From Streptomyces sp. NBC_01296 (GTDB lineage Bacteria; Actinomycetota; Actinomycetes; Streptomycetales; Streptomycetaceae), in contig NZ_CP130720.1 in NCBI RefSeq assembly GCF_035984415.1, positions 4,836,001 to 4,900,000 of the forward strand: 64,000 nt of DNA, given 5' to 3'. The notes beneath the pieces are model-generated. The model was not told the DNA's origin. It saw only the letters and a program-made list of their open reading frames with translations, and made no database searches. The translations under genes were made by a program, and so were the position numbers. This document shows positions 58,089-64,000 of the stretch, piece by piece (position 1 is the first letter of the stretch; each line of letters starts with the position of its first letter).

Positions 58089-58786
58089 TCCCCGGCGCTC
58101 AGGCCGGCGAGCTCGGCGGCCAGGTTGCGGCGGGCCGCGGCCTCCCAGTGCGCACTGCCGTACGGGGTGCGGAAGAGGCGGGGCAGCGCGAGCAGCTGGC
58201 GCAGTACGGCGGCCCGGCCGGCGCGGAAGGCGCCCTCGGGGACGAACCCGTACTCGGCGCGGACGGCGGCGACGTACGCGGCGTACGCGTCCGGGCCGCC
58301 CGCCAGGACGGCCAGGTCCGCATCGCAGAGCACCTCGCCGTTGGTGTCGCCGGGGGCGGGGTCGTGGGTGACGGTGAGCCGGACCAGGCGGGCCACTTCG
58401 GCGGTGCGGGCGGCGCCGATGCCGAGCTCGGGCAGGGCGCGCTCGGCGAGGGCGGCGCTGCGCTCCTCGTTCTCGGAGCGGTCGGGGCGGTAGACGGCGT
58501 CGTGGAACCAGGCGGCCAGCTCGACGGCGGCGGGGTCGGCGGCGTGCGGGGCTAGGACGTCGATCCGTGCGAGTACGTCGGCCAGGTGCGCGGTGGTGTG
58601 GTACTGGCGCTGCGGCTCCGCCCAGGCGGCCAGGAGCCGGTCGGCGTAGGGGTCGGGGTCGCGGTCCGCGGGGGCCCCGGCGGCGGTGGCCGTCGCGCGC
58701 CAACGGGCGCGGAGCGGGGCGGTGTCGGGCGCGTCGGCGGGCTCGGTGTCGGGCTCGCCGTTGGGCTCGGTGTCCATGGGGTCCAT
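58085..58786 (-). CDS. HD-domain predicted metal-dependent phosphohydrolase
   Basis: A 233-residue protein of the HD superfamily. QYHTTAHLADVLARIDVL supplies the first His, AAWFHDAVYRPDRSENEERSAALAERAL the HD pair, and LTVTHDPAPGDTNGEVLCDADLAVLAGGPDAY the later His/Asp ligands. It resembles the YgjP/COG4339 type found across actinobacteria. The substrate is unknown, perhaps a nucleotide. The N-terminal 30 residues are acidic Asp/Glu/Pro-rich. It is coupled to the MFS gene by an ATGA overlap and divergent from cutC. Confidence 0.82.
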   Translation of the reverse strand: MDPMDTEPNGEPDTEPADAPDTAPLRARWRATATAAGAPADRDPDPYADRLLAAWAEPQRQYHTTAHLADVLARIDVLAPHAADPAAVELAAWFHDAVYRPDRSENEERSAALAERALPELGIGAARTAEVARLVRLTVTHDPAPGDTNGEVLCDADLAVLAGGPDAYAAYVAAVRAEYGFVPEGAFRAGRAAVLRQLLALPRLFRTPYGSAHWEAAARRNLAAELAGLSAGE

Positions 58787-58850
58787 GCGGACATTGTGCG
58801 GGTGGCGTGATGGCGCTGGTGGAGGGTGGGCGGCGGCCCGTACTCTAGAT

Positions 58851-58866
58851 ATTGGACTAGACCTAT
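58851..58866 (+). promoter_or_regulatory. DasR (dre)-like operator upstream of cutC
   Basis: Read on the minus strand it is ATAGGTCTAGTCCAAT. The inner AGGTCTAGTCCA is identical to the msiK and nagKA sites, and 12 of 16 positions fit the dre consensus. It ends 37 bp before the cutC ATG and could equally affect the divergent HD-domain gene, whose start is 64 bp away. Confidence 0.65.
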
Positions 58867-58903
58867 TTTCCATACCAGCAGCTTTCCGGAGGAGTGGGGA
58901 CCG

Positions 58904-59608
58904 ATGAGCAACCGTGCAGTCCTGGAGGTGATCGCCCTCGACGTGGAGGACGCGGTCGCGGCCCAGGCCGGTGGGGCGGACCGACTGGAACTGGTCACCG
59001 AGATGGCCGCCGACGGGCTCACCCCGCCGCGCGAGACCTTCGCGGCGATCAGGGCGGCGGTCGACATCCCGCTGCGCGTGATGCTCCGCAAGACGGACGG
59101 TTTCGCGGCGGGCTCCGCCGAGGACGTGGACCTGCTGGTCGCGGAGGCGCGGGCGCTGCGGGCGGAGGGGGCGCAGGAGTTCGTCCTCGGCTTCCTGAAC
59201 CCGGACGGCAGCCCGGACCTGGCGGCGCTCGAGGCGGTCCTGGCGGAGCTGCACGGCTGCAAGTGGACCTTCCACCGGGCGATCGACCGGGCCGCGGACC
59301 GGGACCAGCTGCGCAAGGCGGTCGCCGCCGCGCCGGGGCTGCCGGGGCCGGACACGTACCTGACGGCGGGGGCGGCGCAGGGGGTCGGGGCGGGCCTGCC
59401 GGTGCTGCTGGCCGAGGCGGCGCGGCGCGGGGAGCCGGGGTACACGGCGCAGATCCTGGTCGGCGGCGGGCTGGCCCTGTCGCACCTGCCGGAGCTGCGG
59501 GCCGGGGGGATCGACGCGTTCCACATCGGCGGCGCGGCCAGGCCCTCCGGGTGGGAACGCCCGGTCTCCGCCGCCGCCGTCGCCACCTGGCGCACCGCCC
59601 TGGCCTGA
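58904..59608 (+). CDS. cutC: CutC family protein (copper homeostasis annotation)
   Basis: A 234-residue TIM-barrel protein. VLEVIALDVEDAVAAQAGGADRLELVTEMAADGLTPPRE, RVMLRKTDGF, GFLNPDGSPDLAAL, WTFHRAIDRAAD and ILVGGGLALSHLPELRAGGIDAFHIGGAARP are typical CutC blocks. The family was named for copper tolerance in E. coli, but that role is disputed and no copper ligand set is evident. A GGAGGAG ribosome site precedes ATG 58904. The dre-like operator suggests amino-sugar-linked expression, hinting at a metabolic role. It ends in a strong terminator. Confidence 0.9.
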   Translation: MSNRAVLEVIALDVEDAVAAQAGGADRLELVTEMAADGLTPPRETFAAIRAAVDIPLRVMLRKTDGFAAGSAEDVDLLVAEARALRAEGAQEFVLGFLNPDGSPDLAALEAVLAELHGCKWTFHRAIDRAADRDQLRKAVAAAPGLPGPDTYLTAGAAQGVGAGLPVLLAEAARRGEPGYTAQILVGGGLALSHLPELRAGGIDAFHIGGAARPSGWERPVSAAAVATWRTALA

Positions 59609-59633
59609 CGGCCTGCCTCCGCGCGCCGCGCCG

Positions 59634-59680
59634 CCCGACCGCCGGCGGGGCCGAAGAATCCGGCCCCGCCGGCGGTCGGG
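59634..59680. terminator. bidirectional terminator, 20-bp perfect stem
   Basis: CCCGACCGCCGGCGGGGCCG pairs with its complement at 59661-59680 between cutC and the convergent helD gene. Confidence 0.88.
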
Positions 59681-59748
59681 CAGGGGGCACCCCCTGGGGG
59701 CGGGGCCACGTCAGGGCCCGGCTTCGGCGGGGCCCGCCCGGCCCCCGG

Positions 59749-61833
59749 CTACGCCAGCTCCGCCGGCAGCGGGTCGGCGTGCAGCAGCGTCAGGCCCGAC
59801 ACCGCTCGGGTGAGGCAGACGTACAGGCGGCGCAGCCCCGTCCGCTCGTCCGGCTCGCCCGCGACGATCGCCGCCGGCTCGTCCAGGACCACGTAGTCGT
59901 ACTCCAGGCCCTTCGCCAGCGACGCCGGCACCAGCGTCAGCCGCGCCTGCGCCGTCGTCTCCTCGCCCGGCGACAGGTACGCCATCCCCGCCGCCCGCAG
60001 GGCCTGCGCCAGCTCCGGGATCCGCGCGTCCGCCGCGATCAGGCCGATCGAGCCCTCGTGGCCGAGGGAGACGCGGCAGGCGTCCAGGACGGAGGCCGTC
60101 AGGTCCGGCGTCGGCGCGACGACCAGCGAGCCCGGCGTCTCACGGACCGAGGAGACCGCGGCCAGCCCCGGGGAGATCGACGGCAGCAGCCGCGAGGCGT
60201 ACGCGATCACCTCGCGCGGCACGCGGAAGCCCGCCGTCAGCTCCTCCAGCGCCGCCTCCGGCTTGCCCAGGTGCGCCAGGGCCTCGTCCCAGCTGCGCGT
60301 CGCCCACGGGGTCGTGCCCTGCGCGAGGTCGCCCAGGACCGTCGCCGAGCCCGTCGTGCAGCGCCGGCCCACCGCCCGGTACTGCATCGGCGACAGGTCC
60401 TGCGCCTCGTCGAGGACGACATGGCCCAGCGAATGCGTGCGCTCCACCAGGTCCGCCGCCTCGTCGATCAGGACCAGGTCCGCCGCCGACCACTTCGCCG
60501 ACTTCACGCTCCGGAACGGCTTGGGCCACAGCAGGAGCTGCTGCTCTTCGTCCGAGAGGACGCCCTGCGCGTGCTCCGCCAGGAACTCCGCGTCCGACAG
60601 CAGCCGCAGCACCAGCTTCGCCGGCTCCACCGCCGGCCACACCGCCTTGACCGCCGCCTTCACGGCGGCGCCCCGGGCCACCGCGTCCTGGACGCGGTCG
60701 TCGGGCGCCTCGCCCGCCTGCTCCATCCGTACGAGCACGGTGTGCGCGATCCGCTGCGGCAGCGCGTCGCGGGCGGCGCCGTAGCGGATGTCCCGGGCGA
60801 GGAGCTCCGCCACGATCTCCTCGAGCTCGTACGCCGGCACCCGCCAGCGGCGCGAACCGCGCACCACCATCAGCGGCTCGTCGGGCGCGGTGACGTGCGA
60901 GCGGACCGCGCGGCGCAGCACCTGCGCCATCCGGGCGTCGCCCTTGACGACGGCGGTCGCGGCGGCGTCGGTGCCGCGGATCTCCAGGCCGTCGCGGGCC
61001 ACCAGGTCCTCGACGGTGGCCTGCTTGACCTCGAGCTCGCCCAGGGCCGGGAGCACCTGCTCGATGTAGTGCAGGAAGGAGCGGTTCGGACCGATGACGA
61101 GCGTGCCGGTACGGGCGAGCCGCTCGCGGTGGGCGTACAGCAGGTACGCGACGCGGTGCAGGCCGACCGCCGTCTTGCCGGTGCCGGGGCCGCCCTGCAC
61201 GCAGACGGAGCCGGACAGGCCGGAGCGGACGATCTCGTCCTGCTCGGGCTGGATCGTCGCGACGATGTCGCGCATGGGGCCGACGCGCGGGCGCTCGATC
61301 TCCTGCTGGAGCAGCTTGCTGACGGCCGCCGCCTCTGCGGGGTCGGAGAGGTGCTCGTCCTCGTACGCGGTGAGCTCGCCGCCCGTGTAGCCGAAGCGCC
61401 GGCGCAGCGCGATGTCCTGCGGGTCGTTCTTCGAGGCCCGGTAGAACGGCTGGGAGACGGGCGCGCGCCAGTCGATCACCATGGGGTCGCCGTCGGCGTC
61501 GTGGACGTGGCGGCGGCCGATGTAGAACTGCTCGCCCTCCGCGCCCTCGGCGAGCTCGGCGCCCGGTGCGTGCAGGTAGTTGAGGCGGCCGAAGAAGAGC
61601 GGGGTGTGCGCGAGGTCGGCCAGCGCCTTGATCCGGTCGTCGATCTGGGCCTGGAGGACGATCGCGTTGACCCAGTTCGCGGTGACGTCGCGGATGTCGA
61701 GGGCCTCGACGTCCTCGCGCATGGCGCGGAGCGCGGCGCGGGAGTCGGTGAGGTGGGCCTGTTCGCGGGCGAGGGGGTGGGCGGCGGAGTCGCTGTCGTT
61801 GTCGATGCCGGTCTCGGGGGCGTGCGCGGACAC
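59749..61833 (-). CDS. helD: HelD-like RNA polymerase recycling ATPase (UvrD/superfamily 1)
   Basis: A 694-residue SF1-type ATPase. The N-terminal coiled coil and insertion (about 1-190) is followed by Walker A VQGGPGTGKTAVGLHRVAYLL, LVIGPNRSFLHYIEQVLPALG, Walker B VVLDEAQDLSPMQYRAV, ELTAGFRVPREVIAYA and the C-terminal LAKGLEYDYVVLDEPAA and LYVCLTRA. FFGRLNYLHAPG and YIGRRHVHDADGDPMVIDWRAPVSQPFYRA match mycobacterial HelD, which strips stalled RNA polymerase from DNA. Some Streptomyces relatives (HelR) confer rifamycin tolerance. The GTG 61833 start has a GGAGG site 7-8 nt upstream. Helicase activity itself is unlikely. Confidence 0.92.
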   Translation of the reverse strand: MSAHAPETGIDNDSDSAAHPLAREQAHLTDSRAALRAMREDVEALDIRDVTANWVNAIVLQAQIDDRIKALADLAHTPLFFGRLNYLHAPGAELAEGAEGEQFYIGRRHVHDADGDPMVIDWRAPVSQPFYRASKNDPQDIALRRRFGYTGGELTAYEDEHLSDPAEAAAVSKLLQQEIERPRVGPMRDIVATIQPEQDEIVRSGLSGSVCVQGGPGTGKTAVGLHRVAYLLYAHRERLARTGTLVIGPNRSFLHYIEQVLPALGELEVKQATVEDLVARDGLEIRGTDAAATAVVKGDARMAQVLRRAVRSHVTAPDEPLMVVRGSRRWRVPAYELEEIVAELLARDIRYGAARDALPQRIAHTVLVRMEQAGEAPDDRVQDAVARGAAVKAAVKAVWPAVEPAKLVLRLLSDAEFLAEHAQGVLSDEEQQLLLWPKPFRSVKSAKWSAADLVLIDEAADLVERTHSLGHVVLDEAQDLSPMQYRAVGRRCTTGSATVLGDLAQGTTPWATRSWDEALAHLGKPEAALEELTAGFRVPREVIAYASRLLPSISPGLAAVSSVRETPGSLVVAPTPDLTASVLDACRVSLGHEGSIGLIAADARIPELAQALRAAGMAYLSPGEETTAQARLTLVPASLAKGLEYDYVVLDEPAAIVAGEPDERTGLRRLYVCLTRAVSGLTLLHADPLPAELA

Positions 61834-61869
61834 GGAAATGCCTCCAGCTGCTGATCGGTACGGAACGAT

Positions 61870-61941
61870 GCCCGCCGGTTTCCGGCCGGCGGGCGGCTCT
61901 CCCCGGAACGGCAGCGGGAGGCGGCAAGAGCGGAGATTGTA
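61870..61941 (-). promoter_or_regulatory. helD promoter and leader stem-loop
   Basis: On the minus strand a near-consensus -10, TACAAT, lies at 61941-61936, predicting a leader of about 95 nt. Within it GCCCGCCGG and CCGGCGGGC (61870-61878, 61886-61894) form a 9-bp stem with a 7-nt loop, 36 nt before the start codon. It could attenuate transcription or shield the leader. The rifamycin-associated element reported upstream of helR genes was not seen. Confidence 0.5.
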
Positions 61942-62146
61942 GTCACCGTGCAAGTGGGGCGCGAACGGAATACCGGGACGGAAGTCCCTCCTGAGCGGGA
62001 CGCCCGTCCGGGTGTCATACCGGGGAGTGTCAGACCTGGGGCAGAGCCACTAGGGGACGGCATGGGCCCGCAGGAGTAGGCGGGAGGGCCTGCGGCTCCG
62101 CCCCCAGGGCGATGTGACAAGGGAGGCAAAAGCGCACCATGGACGT

Positions 62147-62332
62147 ATGAGCACCGCAACCTTCACCCCGGTCCGGGGCGGCCGCCCTAGCGGCGCCACC
62201 GCCACCTCCGACTCCCCTCCCCGCCACGTGGTGGGCAACGTCCTGCGCGCCGCGAAGGTCTTCGCGGCGGCGGCGGTGAGCGTCGTCGTCCTGGGCGAAT
62301 ACGCCGAGGACGCCGGCGTCATACGCCGCTGA
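62147..62332 (+). CDS. small conserved hypothetical protein
   Basis: A 61-residue protein. The first 25 residues are hydrophilic (STATFTPVRGGRPSG); the rest forms an amphipathic to hydrophobic helix (VVGNVLRAAKVFAAAAVSVVVLGEYAEDAGVIRR), suggesting membrane association. Sequences of this kind recur in Streptomyces genomes without assigned function. The ribosome site AGGGAGG (about 62120-62126) is better placed for an ATG at 62139, which opens a three-codon frame whose TGA overlaps this start, so translation may be by coupling. Confidence 0.65.
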   Translation: MSTATFTPVRGGRPSGATATSDSPPRHVVGNVLRAAKVFAAAAVSVVVLGEYAEDAGVIRR

Positions 62333-62411
62333 CCAGCATCCCGGCTGCGCCGCGCAGCGGGCTGGCCGGATAGCGGCGGAGGGGGCGCGCTGATCCACTA
62401 GGGTCACGCGC

Positions 62412-63290
62412 GTGACCAGGAGCACCCGTCCCAGCCCCCCGCCGTCGCCCTTGGCCGGCGTGCTGGTCACGGGCCCGCTCCTCGTACTCGGCGTGCTCTG
62501 CATCGCGCTGCGCATCCCGATCGCCGACGGCCTCGCCGCCGGGTTCTGCGCCGCCGAGTGGCGCCCTCCCGCCGCGTACCCGCCGTTCGCGGCGATCCTG
62601 TTCACACCGGCCGCCTGGCTGCCCGTGGGCGTCCTGAAGGCCGTCTTCGTCCTCGGCAACGCCTGTCTGCTCGCCCTGCTGATCCTGATGTCCTGCCGCC
62701 TCGCGGGACTGCGGGCCCGGCCCGGTCCCGTCCTGGCCGCCACCATCGCCGGGCTGTGGGTGGAGCCGCTGTTCCAGGGCCTGCTCGCCGGGCAGGTCAA
62801 CCTGGCGCTCGCCTGCCTGGTCCTGTGGGACCTGCGCCGGCCCGGCGCCGCGCTCGGCAAGGGCTTCGCGCTGGGCACGGCCGCCGGGATCACCCTGACC
62901 CCGGCGCTGTTCATCCCGTACCTGCTGCTGACCGGCCGGATCCGGGCCGGGCTGACGGCGCTGGGCGCCCTCGCCGGTACCGCCCTGCTCGGGCTGCTCG
63001 TCCTCCCGCAGGCCTCCGCCGAGTTCTGGGCCCGGCACCTGCCCGCCTCCGGCCGGGCCCTGCTGCTGGACTGGCCGCACCTGTGGGTCTGGTGCGTCCC
63101 CCTGCTCGCCCTCCTGGCCCGGTCGGCGACGACCCGCCGCCCGGCTCCGAAGCCCGGCCTCGTCCTGGTCCCCGTACGAAGGTCACCCCTCGGGCAGCAG
63201 GATGTCCGCGTCGTCGAAGACGCGCAGCACCACGAGCACCACGAGCAGCAGGCGCCCGCGCGACACCACGTACTCGGCCAAGATCTGTGA
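62412..63290 (+). CDS. GT87 (DUF2029) membrane mannosyltransferase, internally deleted
   Basis: A 292-residue membrane protein recognisable as the polyprenol-phosphate-mannose-dependent glycosyltransferase family 87: AAYPPFAAILFTPAAWLP, GLLAGQVNLALACLVLWDLRR, TLTPALFIPYLLLTGRIRAGL, then WPHLWVWCVPLLALLARS. Compared with the usual length of about 400 residues, it lacks the N-terminal catalytic loop region and about 100 residues between LPQASAEFW and the WVWCVP block. The last 40 residues (RRSPLGQQDVRVVED onward) are unlike the family. It is probably non-functional or a much reduced paralogue. Confidence 0.65.
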   Translation: MTRSTRPSPPPSPLAGVLVTGPLLVLGVLCIALRIPIADGLAAGFCAAEWRPPAAYPPFAAILFTPAAWLPVGVLKAVFVLGNACLLALLILMSCRLAGLRARPGPVLAATIAGLWVEPLFQGLLAGQVNLALACLVLWDLRRPGAALGKGFALGTAAGITLTPALFIPYLLLTGRIRAGLTALGALAGTALLGLLVLPQASAEFWARHLPASGRALLLDWPHLWVWCVPLLALLARSATTRRPAPKPGLVLVPVRRSPLGQQDVRVVEDAQHHEHHEQQAPARHHVLGQDL

Positions 63291-63296
63291 GGTCAG
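63183..63296 (-). CDS. candidate 37-residue membrane microprotein with CTG start
   Basis: A short frame LTSQILAEYVVSRGRLLLVVLVVLRVFDDADILLPEG ending in TGA (63185-63183), given here with a break: TSQILAEYVVSRG, RLLLVVLVVLRV, FDDADILLPEG. No ATG or GTG lies at its head, but a CTG at 63296 is 10 nt after a perfect AGGAGG. One hydrophobic helix is predicted. It lies just after the helicase stop and antisense to the odd tail of the GT87 frame. It may be a real microprotein, possibly with a decayed GTG start; chance is not excluded. Confidence 0.3.
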   Translation of the reverse strand: MTSQILAEYVVSRGRLLLVVLVVLRVFDDADILLPEG

Positions 63297-63310
63297 CCGG
63301 ATCCCGCCTC

Positions 63311-63346
63311 CTGCTCGCCTGCTCCTACCTGCTCGCCTGCTCCTAC
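63311..63346. repeat. 18-bp tandem duplication over the helicase stop codon
   Basis: CTGCTCGCCTGCTCCTAC occurs twice, back to back. The right copy ends within the stop codon region of the helicase gene (stop at 63345-63343). Confidence 0.95.
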
Positions 63347-64000
63347 GGGCCGTCGGTCGTCAGGAGTTCGTCGGCGTCCATGATCCGGTAGGCGTAGCCC
63401 TGTTCGGCGAGGAAGCGCTGGCGGTGCGCCGCGAAGTCCTGGTCGATCGTGTCGCGGGCGACGACCGAGTAGAACCGCGCCTCGTGGCCGTCCGCCTTCG
63501 GGCGCAGCACGCGGCCCAGGCGCTGGGCCTCCTCCTGCCGGGAGCCGAAGGTGCCGGACACCTGGATCGCGACCGTCGCCTCGGGCAGGTCGATGGAGAA
63601 GTTCGCGACCTTCGACACCACCAGCACGCTGATCTCGCCCTCGCGGAACGCGTTGAAGAGCTTCTCCCGCTGCGCGTTGGAGGTCTCGCCCTTGATGACG
63701 GGCGCGTCCAGGTGCTCGCCGAGCTCGTCGAGCTGGTCGATGTACTGCCCGATGACCAGCGTCTGCTCGCCCCGGTGCTTGGCGACGAGCGCCTCGGTGA
63801 CCTTCCGCTTCGTCGCCGTCGTCGCGCAGAAGCGGTACTTCTCCTCCGTCTCGGCGGTCGCGTACGCGAGCCGCTCCGACTCGGTGAGGTTCACGCGGAC
63901 CTCGACGCAGTCCGCCGGGGCGATGTAGCCCTGCGCCTCGATCTCCTTCCACGGCGCGTCGAACCGCTTCGGGCCGATGAGCGAGAACACGTCCGATTCG
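63343..64000 (-). CDS. DNA repair helicase XPB (C-terminal part; gene continues beyond window)
   Basis: The last 218 residues of a superfamily 2 helicase, open to the right edge of the window. After VFSLIGPKRFDAPWKEIEAQGYIAPADCVEVRV comes the second RecA-like domain: TLVIGQYIDQLDELGEHL, APVIKGETSNAQREKLFNAFREGEISVLVVSKVANFSIDLPEATVAIQVS (motif V) and the arginine-finger motif VI GSRQEEAQRLGRVLRP. This matches bacterial XPB, a 3'-5' helicase homologous to the TFIIH subunit. The N-terminal ATPase domain lies outside the window. Confidence 0.93.
   Translation of the reverse strand, partial: ESDVFSLIGPKRFDAPWKEIEAQGYIAPADCVEVRVNLTESERLAYATAETEEKYRFCATTATKRKVTEALVAKHRGEQTLVIGQYIDQLDELGEHLDAPVIKGETSNAQREKLFNAFREGEISVLVVSKVANFSIDLPEATVAIQVSGTFGSRQEEAQRLGRVLRPKADGHEARFYSVVARDTIDQDFAAHRQRFLAEQGYAYRIMDADELLTTDGP

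Noticed and set aside
59749..61854. Rightward frames of up to 986 codons through cutC and opposite helD
   Set aside because: Arg/Gly/Ala-rich shadows of helD and cutC, which both have complete motif sets and good starts.
61834..61953. Rifamycin-associated element before helD
   Set aside because: The inverted repeat present (GCCCGCCGG/CCGGCGGGC) does not match the element as I remember it; it looks like a leader hairpin.

Overview
The window is chromosomal DNA of a Streptomyces (or very close relative). It is extremely GC-rich, with GC-saturated third codon positions, frequent GTG starts and ATGA overlaps. The gene order resembles, from memory, the S. coelicolor core stretch mshA - gpmA - phoU/phoRP - carD - ispDF - cysS - msiK - senRS/hbpS - terD - cdgB - nagKA - otsAB - threonine-synthase-like gene - cold shock gene - groEL2. 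I see no prophage, insertion sequence, CRISPR array or rRNA operon. Most of the window is ordinary chromosomal backbone with small hypothetical genes and a few eroded fragments.

Layout. 0.2-5.6 kb: methyltransferase, MshA (mycothiol), YbjN-like protein, MFS exporter, phosphoglycerate mutase and a tiny Cys-rich peptide. 5.7-9.3 kb: PhoU divergent from PhoR-PhoP with a PHO-box-like repeat between them, then a lipoprotein. 10-14.6 kb: CarD, IspD-IspF, CysS and an RlmB-type methyltransferase. 14.8-19.3 kb: DoxX-like membrane protein, sugar-phosphate nucleotidyltransferase, a secreted hypothetical, the sugar-ABC ATPase MsiK and tRNA-Thr(UGU). 19.3-25.9 kb: FAD amine oxidase, acetyltransferase, EF-G-binding FBP protein, quinone oxidoreductase, pentapeptide protein and a short M4 peptidase. 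26-31.7 kb: SenR-SenS and HbpS-like haem sensor, M1 peptidase lipoprotein, TerD protein and ArfB. 31.7-36 kb: flavin reductase, the CdgB-type diguanylate cyclase, a CBM35 protein and a SapA-like secreted protein. 36-40.7 kb: sugar kinase, NagA, NagK and a solute-binding lipoprotein. 40.7-44.6 kb: OtsB, OtsA, GpgS. 44.8-49.1 kb: SAM-I riboswitch, MetM-MetO, cold shock protein and GroEL2 with two CIRCE operators. 49-52.2 kb: TrpF between two Uma2 proteins, then a GNAT. 52.2-55.7 kb: MurNAc PTS, MurQ and RpiR-type regulator. 55.8-64 kb: small conserved proteins, MFS, HD protein, CutC, HelD, a damaged GT87 gene and the 3' part of an XPB-type helicase that runs off the right edge.

How the genes work together. 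The most interesting unit is 44.79-46.54 kb: a textbook SAM-I riboswitch controls a gene that looks like threonine synthase plus a CysO-type sulfur-carrier protein. A SAM switch makes little sense for threonine. It makes good sense if the pair is the MetM/MetO route, which turns O-phosphohomoserine and protein thiocarboxylate into homocysteine. Amino-sugar metabolism is a second theme: nagKA, a lone sugar-binding lipoprotein, msiK and cutC carry DasR (dre)-like sites, three of which share one identical 12-base core, and a MurNAc PTS-MurQ-RpiR operon has its own paired operators. Stress and development themes include SenS/SenR/HbpS, CdgB under a probable BldD box, trehalose and glucosylglycerate enzymes, and GroEL2 under HrcA.

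Limits: everything was read by eye. Family assignments rest on recognised motifs and remembered homologues, not on searches. Starts marked leaderless are inferences from a -10-like hexamer placed 6-7 nt before the start codon.
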